NCBI GenBank assembly: GCA_026705605.1
Contig: JAPPAK010000006.1
Coordinates: forward strand, 434,001 to 498,000
Reading direction: 5' to 3'
DNA length: 64,000 bases
Source: Chloroflexota bacterium
GTDB taxonomy: Bacteria; Chloroflexota; Dehalococcoidia; Tepidiformales; Tepidiformaceae
A program made the translations under genes and the position numbers. Below, in pieces: positions 37,393 to 46,310 of the stretch. The notes under the pieces were generated by a model, which was not told the origin of the DNA, searched no databases, and saw nothing but the letters and a program-made list of their open reading frames with translations. Each line of letters opens with the position of its first letter. Positions within the stretch are counted from its first letter, which is position 1.

Positions 37393-37539
37393 GGCCAGCG
37401 ATTCTAGCGCAGCCGCGCCTGTGCGCCCGCCCTGCGGCCCCGTTTTCCGGCCTGTCTGGGGTTTCCTCGGAACGCGATTCCGGGTACCTTCCCTATGTCT
37501 GCGCGAAATACGCGCCAATCCCGTATCCGGAGCTGCCCC

Positions 37540-38817
37540 ATGACCACGTCAGTCCGCCAGGGAACCCCCACCGAGAAGGCCCCCGAACCCGTCCTCGGCA
37601 CTGAACTGATCCCGAAAGAGCGCTACACCTCGAAGGAGTACATGGAGCTCGAGTGGGAGCGCATGTGGACCAAGGTTTGGAACATGGCCGGTCGCGAGTC
37701 CGACATCCCCAACGTCGGCGACTACTTCACGACCGAGCTGGGACCCGAGTCGCTCCTCATCGTTCGCGAGGCGGAGGACAAGGTCCGCGCCTTCTATAAC
37801 GTCTGCCCCCACCGCGGGAACCAGATCCGGAACCCCGGCATGGGCCACGCGGAATCGTTCCAGTGCGCCTACCACTTCTTCGAGTTCAACCTCGATGGCT
37901 CCAAGAAGTTCGTCCCGGACGAGGACACGTTCACCCAGGGCGTGCCCCAGGAGACGGCGCTCGTCGAGGTGCCCTGCGACACGTGGGGCGGCTTCGTCTG
38001 GTTCAACATGAACCCCGACGCCGAACCGCTGCTCGAGTTCCTCCATCCGGTTAACGAGCACCTCGATCCGTACCACATGGACGAATACGCCATCGTCCAG
38101 GACCTGACCGTGGAGTGGGACACGAACTGGAAGGCCTCCGTCGATGCCTTCAACGAGGTCTACCACGTGCAGGGCATCCACCCGCAGCTGCTGGAGTCGC
38201 TCGACGACATCCACGTGCAGATCGACCTGTACGAGCGGCATAACCGCTACCTGGTTCCGTTCGGGCTCGTGAGCCCGCGCTATCCGAACCAGAAGGAGAT
38301 CACGCAGCCGCTGCGCGAGTTCATGGTCGCCGCCGGCATCGACCCCGACACGTTCGAGGGTGGCATGGGCGATGTTCGCCCCGCCATGCAGGCTGCTACC
38401 AAGAAGTCGGCCGCCGCCCAGGGGCTGGACGTCTCCGAGCTGAACGACGATCAGCTTTCGGACGACTACCACTACTACATCTTCCCCAGCCTCACCTTCA
38501 ACACGAACGCCCTCAACTTCCTGTTCTTCCGCCAGCGCCCGCACCCGACGGACCCGAACAAGATGTTCTTCGACATGCAGACCTACGTGCGCATCCCGCC
38601 GGGGGTGGACCATCCTCCGCGTCCGATCCACGCGCAGTACAAGCATGGCGAGATATCGATCGGCCTCGTGATGGACCAGGACTCCTACAACCTGCCGCGC
38701 GTGCAGAAGGGGATGAACTCCCGGGCCTACCCGGGCCTGCTCATCAACTACCGCGAGCGCCGCATCCGCCACATGCACAAGGTGCTCGACAACTACCTCG
38801 AAGGCCCCGACCGCTAG
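37540..38817 (+). CDS. Aromatic ring-hydroxylating dioxygenase alpha subunit (Rieske oxygenase)
   Basis: 425 residues from ATG 37540, which has GGAG seven bases upstream; an in-frame ATG at 37495 lacks this. N-terminal Rieske centre: CPHRGN (Cys89, His91) and CAYH (Cys109, His112). C-terminal mononuclear iron domain: the bridging Asp/Glu region and the two iron His in NEVYHVQGIHPQ; a third carboxylate ligand is probably in DMQTYV or later. Similar to SRPBCC/RHO_alpha enzymes acting on aromatic or quaternary ammonium compounds. No ferredoxin, reductase or beta subunit is adjacent, so partners are elsewhere. It ends at a strong terminator. Confidence 0.9.
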   Translation: MTTSVRQGTPTEKAPEPVLGTELIPKERYTSKEYMELEWERMWTKVWNMAGRESDIPNVGDYFTTELGPESLLIVREAEDKVRAFYNVCPHRGNQIRNPGMGHAESFQCAYHFFEFNLDGSKKFVPDEDTFTQGVPQETALVEVPCDTWGGFVWFNMNPDAEPLLEFLHPVNEHLDPYHMDEYAIVQDLTVEWDTNWKASVDAFNEVYHVQGIHPQLLESLDDIHVQIDLYERHNRYLVPFGLVSPRYPNQKEITQPLREFMVAAGIDPDTFEGGMGDVRPAMQAATKKSAAAQGLDVSELNDDQLSDDYHYYIFPSLTFNTNALNFLFFRQRPHPTDPNKMFFDMQTYVRIPPGVDHPPRPIHAQYKHGEISIGLVMDQDSYNLPRVQKGMNSRAYPGLLINYRERRIRHMHKVLDNYLEGPDR

Positions 38818-38840
38818 GTCACGGCCCGAACCGGTACAAG

Positions 38841-38871
38841 AAGCCGCGGCGCTCCGGCGCCGCGGCTTTTT
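38841..38871. terminator. Strong bidirectional rho-independent terminator
   Basis: Twelve-pair perfect stem AAGCCGCGGCGC/GCGCCGCGGCTT with loop TCCG, then TTT on the plus strand; the A-rich side serves the minus strand. It separates the convergent Rieske oxygenase and CoA-transferase genes. Confidence 0.88.
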
Positions 38872-38880
38872 CGTGCCTGG

Positions 38881-41301
38881 CTATTCCAGCGCCCCGCTCG
38901 CGACGAGCTCCGTCAGCTCCTCCTCGGTGTAGCCCAGCACCGTGCGGAACACCTGCTCCGTGTGCTGTCCGAGCAGCGGCGCCGGGTTGCGCGGTCCCGC
39001 TCGCGTTTCGCTCAGCAGATAGGCGGCGCCGTCGTACCGAAGCGGCCCGATGACCGGATGATCCGTTTCCCAGAAGTGCCCCCGCGCCGTGAGCTGCGGG
39101 TCGTCCTCGATGTCGGCCATCGTCGCGACGAGGTGCGCCGGTACCCCCGCTCCCTGCAGAGCCTCCTGCGCCTCCTCCGCCGTCCGCTCCCCGCACCACG
39201 CCGCCAGCCCCGCCTCGATCTCGTCCTCCCGACGCTTCCGCCCCGCCGCCGACCGCAGCCCCTCGTCCGCCGCCCAGTCCCCTCGCCCCACCGCCTTGCA
39301 GAGCGCCGCCCACTGCGCATCGCTCATCACCGAGATCGCGCACCAGCGGTCGTCCCCCGCGCACGCGAACACGCCGTGCGGCGCTGCCAGCGGATGCCGG
39401 TTGCCGTTCGCGACCGTCTCCCCGCCCCCGTTCAGCGCTGACATGAGCGCTCCGTCGAGCGCATACGTCATCGCCTCCAGCTGCGAGAGGTCGATGTACT
39501 GCCCCTCGCCCGTCCGTTCCCGGTGATCGAGTGCTGCCAGCAGCGACGACGCCGCGAAGTGCATCGCCACCCAGTCCGTGTACGCGACGCCTGTCCCCGT
39601 CGGCGCCCGGTCGGGCCAGCTGGTGAGCCCCGTGATCCCCGCCGCCGCCTGCAGGATCAGCCCGAACCCGCGGAACTGCGCGTGCGGTCCGTACTGCCCC
39701 TCCATCGACATCGACATCATGATCACGTCCGGGTTGATCGCCCGGACGGACTCGTAGTCCAGCCCCACCCGCTTCATGAATCCCGGCGTGAACGACTCCG
39801 TGACCACGTCGCTTGCGGCGATCAGCCGCTTCGCCGCCTCCAGCCCCCCGGGCGTCCGCAGGTTGATCTGCACGCCCAGCTTGTCGCGGTTGTGGTTGGC
39901 CCAGTAGGCGCTTCCGTCGGGACTGGTGTCGTTCCCCGGACGCGGCCCGCCCGAGCGGAACGTGTCCAGCTTCAGCATCGACTCCACCCGGATCACCTCC
40001 GCCCCGTGCCACGCCAGCATCTGCGTCGAATTCGGCCCCACCCCTACCCACGAGAAGTCGGCCACCCGGATCCCCTTGAACAGGTCGCGCGCCCCCACCG
40101 CCCCCTCCCGCTCTGCCGCCTGCGGAACGCCGCGCCCCGCCTCCACCTCCGCCCGCACCCCCGCCTCGTCCGCCCCCGTTGCCGCCACCGCCCCCGTCCG
40201 CCACGGCGTTCCCGAGAGCTTCATCGGCGCGCCCGGCATCCGCAGCGTCCCTGCCGGCGAGTCCGCCTCCGTGAAGAAGTCCCGCGCCGCCAGGTGCTCG
40301 CTCTCGACGAGGTCCGCCATCGTGTTCACCGGGTAGATCATGAGCCCCCGCGGCTGTCCTTCCTCGCCCAGCTCGTGCGTGCTCCGCGCGGCGAAGAACC
40401 GCCGGATCTCCGACTCCAGCGCCTCCACCTCCTCCGGCGCGGGCATGTCGCCCCCGACCAGCGCCCGCCCCGCCCACGCCTCCGCGTCGAACGTGCGCGG
40501 CTCGCCGGCCTCGTCGAACCACCGCGCCAGCGCCCGGATGCTGTCCGGTTGCCGCCAGTACGCCACGTACCCGTCCGCCGACTCGTAGATGAGCCGCGTG
40601 CCCTGCGTGCCGAACGCCCGACCCCCACCCGCCCGCTTCGCCACCAGCCCGCCCATCGCGTAGTACAACCGCGCGTTCCCCAGCGCGTTCGCGACCGCCG
40701 CCTGCATCGCGACGTCGACGAGCTGCCCCCGCCCCGTCAGCCTCCTCGCCCGCAGCGCCAGCAGCGTCCCGACGCACGCCTGCGCGCCCGTCAGCGCGTA
40801 CGCCTGCTCCACCGACACCCGCAGCGGCGCCCGGTCCGGGTCGCCGCACAGCGACATCAGCCCGCCGGAAGCCAGCCCGACGAGGTCGCTCCCGGCCCAC
40901 CCCGCCTTCGGCCCCTCCACCCCGAACGGCGTGATGACCGTCCGCACCACCTGCGGTGCTCGCTCAGCCAGCTCGTGGAGAGGGAGCGGCCACGTCTCTC
41001 CGTGGTCGTCCGGCGACACCACGACGGCATCGGCGCTCGCGCACAGGTCCAGCAGGAAAGCCGCGTCCGCGTCCGACCCCGCGTCGAGCGTGATGCTGCG
41101 CTTGCCTGCGTGCATCTGCGCCCACCAGGCGCTCAGCCCCTCCCCCTCCCCGATCAGCGGCTCCCGAATGCGCGTGGCGTCGCCCCCCGGCGGCTCGACC
41201 CGCACCACGTCCGCCCCCAGCCCCGCCAGCATCCGCGTGCAGACCGCCCCCACTTCGCGGGTCAGGTCGATGACTCGGTACGGCGCAAGGGGTCCCGGCA
41301 T
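38881..41301 (-). CDS. Tandem CaiB/BaiF (family III) CoA-transferase
   Basis: 806 residues from ATG 41301, twice the length of one family III CoA-transferase. Half one (about 1-400): YRVIDLTREVGAVCTRMLAGLGADVVRVE, with RGQLVDVAMQAAV carrying the candidate catalytic Asp. Half two (about 405-806): GIRVADFSWVGVGPNSTQMLAWHGAEVIRVE, NRDKLGVQINLRTPGGLEAAKRLI, and EGQYIDLSQLEA with its Asp. Both Asp positions and the domain cores look intact, so both halves may be active, unlike fusions where one is decayed. Members move CoA between acids such as carnitine, oxalate, bile acids or alpha-methylacyl groups. Convergent with the oxygenase, 64 bases apart. Longer upstream frames overlap the zinc-ribbon gene and are rejected. 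Confidence 0.9.
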   Translation of the reverse strand: MPGPLAPYRVIDLTREVGAVCTRMLAGLGADVVRVEPPGGDATRIREPLIGEGEGLSAWWAQMHAGKRSITLDAGSDADAAFLLDLCASADAVVVSPDDHGETWPLPLHELAERAPQVVRTVITPFGVEGPKAGWAGSDLVGLASGGLMSLCGDPDRAPLRVSVEQAYALTGAQACVGTLLALRARRLTGRGQLVDVAMQAAVANALGNARLYYAMGGLVAKRAGGGRAFGTQGTRLIYESADGYVAYWRQPDSIRALARWFDEAGEPRTFDAEAWAGRALVGGDMPAPEEVEALESEIRRFFAARSTHELGEEGQPRGLMIYPVNTMADLVESEHLAARDFFTEADSPAGTLRMPGAPMKLSGTPWRTGAVAATGADEAGVRAEVEAGRGVPQAAEREGAVGARDLFKGIRVADFSWVGVGPNSTQMLAWHGAEVIRVESMLKLDTFRSGGPRPGNDTSPDGSAYWANHNRDKLGVQINLRTPGGLEAAKRLIAASDVVTESFTPGFMKRVGLDYESVRAINPDVIMMSMSMEGQYGPHAQFRGFGLILQAAAGITGLTSWPDRAPTGTGVAYTDWVAMHFAASSLLAALDHRERTGEGQYIDLSQLEAMTYALDGALMSALNGGGETVANGNRHPLAAPHGVFACAGDDRWCAISVMSDAQWAALCKAVGRGDWAADEGLRSAAGRKRREDEIEAGLAAWCGERTAEEAQEALQGAGVPAHLVATMADIEDDPQLTARGHFWETDHPVIGPLRYDGAAYLLSETRAGPRNPAPLLGQHTEQVFRTVLGYTEEELTELVASGALE

Positions 41302-41428
41302 GACGGCGAAAAGGCTACGCGACCTGCTTCCAGGCCGCCCCCGTCGGTAACTGATACGCGGTCTCCAGGCCGTGCTGGTGACCGATATACGATTACGTTG
41401 TTCGTCCCATTGCAAGGGGAGGCGACAC

Positions 41429-41677
41429 ATGGGTTTCCTGGACAAACTCTTCAAGCGCGGTGATGCGTCCGAGGCAGAGGGCCTCCACGCCGACGTTCCC
41501 GTCGAGCGCGACGAGTGCCCCCACACCAATCTCGTCCCCAAGTGGGACGAGCCCGATGACATCGGGCACGAGGACAAGGCCTCGCGCTTCGACTGTGGCA
41601 CCTGCGGAGCTACCTTCACGCCCGCCGAGGCGCAGGAGTTGCGCGAGACCGAGGCCGAGCGCATCGGCGCTGTCTAG
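41429..41677 (+). CDS. Small zinc-ribbon protein
   Basis: 82 residues, ATG 41429 with GGGGAGG six bases upstream. After a basic amphipathic start (GFLDKLFKRG) comes a single zinc finger of mixed ligand type: CPH then, about 30 residues later, CGTC, with the intervening HEDKASRF helix-strand. This pattern recurs as a short orphan protein in Chloroflexi and actinobacteria; role unknown. It is 68 bases upstream of the aminotransferase operon but could have its own promoter in the 41302-41428 gap, where I see no clean hexamers. Confidence 0.75.
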   Translation: MGFLDKLFKRGDASEAEGLHADVPVERDECPHTNLVPKWDEPDDIGHEDKASRFDCGTCGATFTPAEAQELRETEAERIGAV

Positions 41678-41745
41678 GCGCCTCGCTCACCTCGCCGCCC
41701 GCCGACGCGTACAATCCGCCCCGCCCCTGACGGGAGGAGCGAGGT

Positions 41746-43134
41746 ATGGCGACGCAGGCCCGGTCGGGCGCCACGTTCGAGAACAGCATCGAGTGGGCGA
41801 ACGCGCCCGCCGCCGACGCTCCCCTGATTGACGGCGACCTCCCCGGGCCCCGCTCGCAGGAGCTGTTCGACAAGACCCAGCAGTACCAGTACGGCAGCTA
41901 CTTCCTGATGGTGAACACCCTCCCCGTGGCATTCACCCACGGCGAGGGCGTCACCCTCACCGATGCCGATGGGAACCGCTTCATCGATTTCACCCAGGGC
42001 CACATGGTCGCCGCCCTCGGCCACGCCCATCCCCGCATCACCGAGGCGGTCGCCAACCAGGCCGGACGCCTCCTCAACGTGCGCGACTTCCCCACCGACG
42101 TGCGCGTTCAGCTCATGGAGCGCCTCGCCGCCATCACCCCCGGCGACCTCAACGTCTTCCAGTTCTTCAACACCGGCACCGAGGCAACCGAGGCCGCCCT
42201 CCGCGTCGCCCGCGCCGCCACCGGCAACCACGAGTTCCTCGCCTTCACCGGCGACTACCACGGCCGCACCACCAGCGCGATCGCCACCGGCATGGGCAAC
42301 GCGGCCACCGGCCCCCGCCCTTCGGGCTTCCTCAGCGTGCCCGCCGCCTTCTGCTACCGCTGCGAATACAACATGACGTACCCCGAATGCGGCATGCACT
42401 GTACCGACTTCGCCGAGCGCCTCATGCTCGCGAACAGCCACGGGAAGCTCGCCGGCATCATCGTCGAGCCAATCACCAACGGCAGCGGCGCCCGCACCTA
42501 CCCCGACGAGTTCCTCCCCCGCCTCCGCGAGATCGCCGACCGCCACAACATGCTGCTGATCTTCGACGAGTTCGCCACCTTCGGGCGCACGGGCACGTGG
42601 TTCGCCGCCGAGCACTACGGCGTCGTTCCCGATGCGGTCATCATCGGCAAGATGCTGGGCAACGGCATTCCCATCTCCGTCCTCTGCGTGCGCGAGGGCC
42701 TCAAGGACGCCCTCCAGCAGACCCAGCCCTCCACCACCAACGGCGGCCAGCCCGCCGCCTGCGCCGCCGCCATCGCCGTCCTCGATACGATCGAGGAGGA
42801 GAACCTGCTCGAGCATACCCGTGCCCTCGGCGAGGTCTCCCTCGACCGCCTCCAGCGACTCCGCGACGACCACCCCTCCGTCGGCGATGCCCGCGGCAAG
42901 GGCCTCCTCCTTGCCCTCGACTTCGTCACCGACAAGGAGAGCCGCCAGCCCAGCCACGAGGCCGGCCGCCTCTTCTACAAGAACTGTCTCGAACGCGGCC
43001 TCGTCGTCTCCGGCGGCGGCAACAACACCCGCGTCTGCCCCCCTATCGTCTGTTCGGAAGAGACGGCCATGAAGGCCTACGCTATCGCCGAGGACGCCAT
43101 CGAGGCGATGGAGCGCGAACTCGGCTACGTCTAA
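41746..43134 (+). CDS. Class III aminotransferase
   Basis: PLP enzyme of 462 residues, fold type I. GGGAGGAGCG precedes the ATG. Key motifs: FIDFTQGHMVAALGHAHPRITEAV, NTGTEATEAALRVARAAT (phosphate-binding), GDYHGRT, EPITNGSG, LLIFDEFATFGRTGTW (PLP-binding Asp), and the Schiff-base Lys302 in IGKMLGNGIP. An unusual Cys-rich patch, FCYRCEYN.. followed by YPECGMHCTD (about residues 203-223), has four to five cysteines and could bind zinc or iron-sulfur. Members include gamma-aminobutyrate, glutamate-1-semialdehyde and beta-amino acid enzymes. It is followed 21 bases later by a P450 and then an acyl-CoA ligase, one operon. Confidence 0.9.
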   Translation: MATQARSGATFENSIEWANAPAADAPLIDGDLPGPRSQELFDKTQQYQYGSYFLMVNTLPVAFTHGEGVTLTDADGNRFIDFTQGHMVAALGHAHPRITEAVANQAGRLLNVRDFPTDVRVQLMERLAAITPGDLNVFQFFNTGTEATEAALRVARAATGNHEFLAFTGDYHGRTTSAIATGMGNAATGPRPSGFLSVPAAFCYRCEYNMTYPECGMHCTDFAERLMLANSHGKLAGIIVEPITNGSGARTYPDEFLPRLREIADRHNMLLIFDEFATFGRTGTWFAAEHYGVVPDAVIIGKMLGNGIPISVLCVREGLKDALQQTQPSTTNGGQPAACAAAIAVLDTIEEENLLEHTRALGEVSLDRLQRLRDDHPSVGDARGKGLLLALDFVTDKESRQPSHEAGRLFYKNCLERGLVVSGGGNNTRVCPPIVCSEETAMKAYAIAEDAIEAMERELGYV

Positions 43135-43155
43135 CTCAGCCAGGAGAGAGCACCC

Positions 43156-44493
43156 ATGACCGACACCGCCAAATCCGAGGCCATCCCCGCCTCCGCCTGC
43201 CCCGTCGCCGCCGACATCGGCGCCGAGCTCTTCGAGCCGGGCTCCCAGGAGCACTGGTTCGATTCCTACAAGGTGCTCCACGAGGAAGCTCCCATCGCTC
43301 GCATCCCCGGCAAGGGCTGGCTCCCCGGCGCCGACGCTTTCGTCGTCTCGAAGTTCGAGGACATCGCCGCCATTACCCGCGATCCCCGCTTCTTCGACCT
43401 CATGCCCGAGGACATCTCCGCCGCCGCCTCCGCCGGTTCCAGCGAGATCGAGTCCGAGATGTTCCGCGAGGAGGGTTTCGGAGACACGGTCGACGCAGCC
43501 CAGACCCTTCGCCCCACGGTCGAGCAGCACAAGCAATACCGGATGCAGCTCTGGGACCCGTGGGTCGGCCCCGAGGGCGCCGAGCGCCACCGCGAGATGG
43601 TCACCGCCGCCGTCAACGGCCTCATCGACAACTGGATCGACGACGGCGAGGTCGAGTTCGTCACGCAGTTCGCTGCGCCCCTCCCCCAGACCGTTATCAC
43701 CACCATCCTCGGGTTCCCCCTCGAGGACATGCCGATGCTGAAGAAGATGGAGGAGGCCCAGGTCCGCCGCTTCGTCTACGGCGATGGCCCCCGCAACGAG
43801 CTCTCCGAGGAGGTCGAACGCGAGAACGCCGCCGTCCTCGTCGACTTCCACCGCTACATCCAGTCCCAGGTCGACGAGAAGCGGAAGAACCCGAAGGAGG
43901 ACATGATCTCCTTCCTCAGCCAGGTCGAGTACGAAGGCCGCAAGCTCAGCGACGGCGAGATCATCAGCATCGCCGTCCTCATGCACATCGGCGGCAACGA
44001 GACCACCCAGTACGCCCTCACCTCCGAGGCCCTGCTGCTCGCCCAGCACCCCGAGCTCGTCGAGGAGCTGCGCGACGATCGCGGCAAGGTCCGCTTCTTC
44101 GTCGAGGAGGCCCTCCGCCTCTACGCCCCCACCCAGGGCGGTGCCGGCGGCCGCTACGTCCCCGAGGACATGGAGATCCGCGGCGTCCAGATCCCGAAGG
44201 GCTCCCTCCTCCACCTCCGCTTCGGCGCCGGCAACCGCGACGCCGACCTCTGCCCCGCCCCCTCCGAGCTGCGCCTCGACCGCAAGAACCCCGGCCGCCA
44301 CCTCACGTTCTCGATGGGTCCGCGCAACTGCCCCGGCCAGGGCATCTCCCGCCTGGAGCAGAACATCGCCACCGAGGTGCTCATCGACCGGCTCGACAAC
44401 ATCCGCTTCGCGCCGGGCAAGAACGATTTCACCCACCAGCCCGGCATCATGCTCGGCCTCTACGAGCTCCACCTCGAGTTCGACAAGCGCTGA
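43156..44493 (+). CDS. Cytochrome P450
   Basis: 445-residue soluble bacterial P450, CAGGAGAG ribosome site. The heme loop FSMGPRNCPGQ has the thiolate Cys392 and the I-helix has GGNETTQYAL (the acid-alcohol pair ETT). The K-helix EEALRLYAP contains the ExxR-type pair. Because CPGQ follows the heme Cys (the usual residue is x-G or A), the loop is slightly unusual but functional. It lies between the aminotransferase and the acyl-CoA ligase; no ferredoxin is in the operon, so redox partners are elsewhere. Likely hydroxylates a fatty or amino-acid-derived substrate. Confidence 0.92.
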   Translation: MTDTAKSEAIPASACPVAADIGAELFEPGSQEHWFDSYKVLHEEAPIARIPGKGWLPGADAFVVSKFEDIAAITRDPRFFDLMPEDISAAASAGSSEIESEMFREEGFGDTVDAAQTLRPTVEQHKQYRMQLWDPWVGPEGAERHREMVTAAVNGLIDNWIDDGEVEFVTQFAAPLPQTVITTILGFPLEDMPMLKKMEEAQVRRFVYGDGPRNELSEEVERENAAVLVDFHRYIQSQVDEKRKNPKEDMISFLSQVEYEGRKLSDGEIISIAVLMHIGGNETTQYALTSEALLLAQHPELVEELRDDRGKVRFFVEEALRLYAPTQGGAGGRYVPEDMEIRGVQIPKGSLLHLRFGAGNRDADLCPAPSELRLDRKNPGRHLTFSMGPRNCPGQGISRLEQNIATEVLIDRLDNIRFAPGKNDFTHQPGIMLGLYELHLEFDKR

Positions 44494-44529
44494 GCCGCCC
44501 GGGCAACAGGATCAGGCAGGGGTATCGGC

Positions 44530-46233
44530 ATGAATGAAGCTGCATCCGCGCGCGAGTGGACCGAGGTCGTCCCCTTCGGCGACCTTCCCGTCCGCGCCGC
44601 TGCCCGCTACCCCGATGCCGACGCCGTCATCTTCCCCGACCGGCGCCACACCTACGCCAGCCTCAACGAGGCGGCCGTCCGCTCCGCCCGTTCCCTCGCC
44701 GGTCTCGGCCTCGGCCCCGGCGACCACCTCGGCATCCTCATGCCCAACTGCATGGACTACATCGAGGTCATGCTCGGCGCCGCCATGCTCGGCGCCTGGG
44801 TCGTGCCCATCAACGCCCGCTACAAGGACCACGAGCTCGCCTACGTCATCGAGAACGCCGACCTCAAGCTCCTCATTACCAGCGACCTGATCGACGAGCA
44901 CGTCGACTTCGTCGAGCTCCTGCACCGCTGCCTCCCCGGCCTCGCCGAGGCCCCCGACCCCGCCGCCCTCGCCCTCCCCGCCGCCCCGAAGCTCGAGAGT
45001 GTCGTGCTGCTGGGGAGCGAGCGCGAAGCAGTCGAGCGACCGAGCGGGGCGAGCCCAAATAAGGCGAGTCCCGCGGGCATGCTCGACCGTGCCGTCTTCG
45101 ACGCAGCCGCCGAGGGCGTCACCGACGACCACGTCCACCTCCTCCGCTCCCGCGTCCGCCTCCGCGACGTCGCCATGATGATGTACACGTCCGGCACCAC
45201 CGCCGACCCCAAGGGCTGCCCCCTCACCCACGAGGCCCTCGTCCGGACGTCCGTCAACGCCTGCGGCGACCGTTTCCGCCTCACCGCCCAGGACCGCTTC
45301 TGGGATCCGCTGCCCCTCTTCCACATGAGCGCCATCCTCCCCCTCATCGGCTGCATGGATTCCGGCGCCGCCTACATCACCCTCACGCACTTCAACGCGA
45401 ATCTCGGCATCTCCCAGCTCCGCGACGAGCGCGCCACCGTCTGCTTCTCCACCTTCCCGCCCATTACCACCGCCCTCCTCAACCACCCCGAGTGGGACCC
45501 CGCCGCCTTCTCCCGCATCCGCCTCATGAACAACGTCGCACCCCCCGACGCCCTCCGCCGCATCCACGCCGCCCTCCCCACAGCCCAGCACACCAACGCC
45601 TACGGCCTCACCGAGTGCGGCGGCGTTGCCTGCTTCAGCCACCCCGACGACCCACCCGAGAAGCGCCCCGTCACCTCCGGCCGCCCCCTTCCCGGCATCG
45701 AGCTCCAGATACGCGACCCCGAGACCGGCGGCCCCGTCGACGAACCCAACACCCGCGGCGAGATCTGGATGCGCGGGTACTGCGTCTTCGAGGGCTACTA
45801 CAAGGACCCCGTCAAGAACGCCGAGTGCTTCGACGCCGAGGGCTGGTTCAACACCGGCGACCTCGGCGCGCTCGACGAGGACGGCCGCGTCAGCTTCATG
45901 GGCCGCGTGAAGGACATGCTCAAGGTCGGCGGCGAGAACGTCGCCGCCCTTGAGATCGAGTCCTACCTCCAGACCCATCCCGCCGTGAACATCGCCCAGG
46001 TCGTCGGCGTCCCCGACGATCGCTACGACGAGGTGCCCGCCGCCTTCGTCGAGCTCGTCCCCGGCGCCGAGATCGCCCCCGACGACCTCATCGACCACTG
46101 CCGCGGCCGCATCGCCAGCTTCAAGGTTCCCCGCCACGTCCGCTTCGTCGCTCCCGGCGACTGGCCCATGTCCGCCACCAAGGTCCAGAAGTACCGCCTC
46201 CGCGACCAGATTCTGGCCGAACTGGACTGTTAG
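44530..46233 (+). CDS. AMP-dependent acyl-CoA synthetase/ligase
   Basis: 567-residue ANL-superfamily enzyme with GGCAGGGG upstream. A3 nucleotide loop MMYTSGTTADPKGCPLTH, A5 YGLTECGG, A7 GWFNTGDLG, A8 GRVKDMLKVGGENVAALEIE and A10 catalytic Lys in the C-terminal KVQKYRLRD are all present, so it should adenylate a carboxylic acid and form a CoA thioester. The middle region has a variable insert (about residues 145-200) with a possible low-complexity loop (ERPSGASPNKASP). The last gene of the aminotransferase-P450 operon; it may activate the acid that those enzymes modify. Substrate unknown. Confidence 0.9.
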   Translation: MNEAASAREWTEVVPFGDLPVRAAARYPDADAVIFPDRRHTYASLNEAAVRSARSLAGLGLGPGDHLGILMPNCMDYIEVMLGAAMLGAWVVPINARYKDHELAYVIENADLKLLITSDLIDEHVDFVELLHRCLPGLAEAPDPAALALPAAPKLESVVLLGSEREAVERPSGASPNKASPAGMLDRAVFDAAAEGVTDDHVHLLRSRVRLRDVAMMMYTSGTTADPKGCPLTHEALVRTSVNACGDRFRLTAQDRFWDPLPLFHMSAILPLIGCMDSGAAYITLTHFNANLGISQLRDERATVCFSTFPPITTALLNHPEWDPAAFSRIRLMNNVAPPDALRRIHAALPTAQHTNAYGLTECGGVACFSHPDDPPEKRPVTSGRPLPGIELQIRDPETGGPVDEPNTRGEIWMRGYCVFEGYYKDPVKNAECFDAEGWFNTGDLGALDEDGRVSFMGRVKDMLKVGGENVAALEIESYLQTHPAVNIAQVVGVPDDRYDEVPAAFVELVPGAEIAPDDLIDHCRGRIASFKVPRHVRFVAPGDWPMSATKVQKYRLRDQILAELDC

Positions 46234-46279
46234 ACCGCGACTTTCGGGGCGGGCGGGAAAATTCGAAAACGGACGGGGT

Positions 46280-46293
46280 AATTCGGACGAATT
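46280..46293. promoter_or_regulatory. 14-base inverted repeat ahead of the LuxR-type gene
   Basis: Perfect AATTCG/CGAATT with a two-base spacer, 17 bases upstream of the ATG at 46311. It sits in a short AT-rich island; another AATTCG-like site is at about 46260-46265. A plausible autoregulatory operator. Confidence 0.45.
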
Positions 46294-46310
46294 CCCCCTA
46301 GGCTTGCCCC

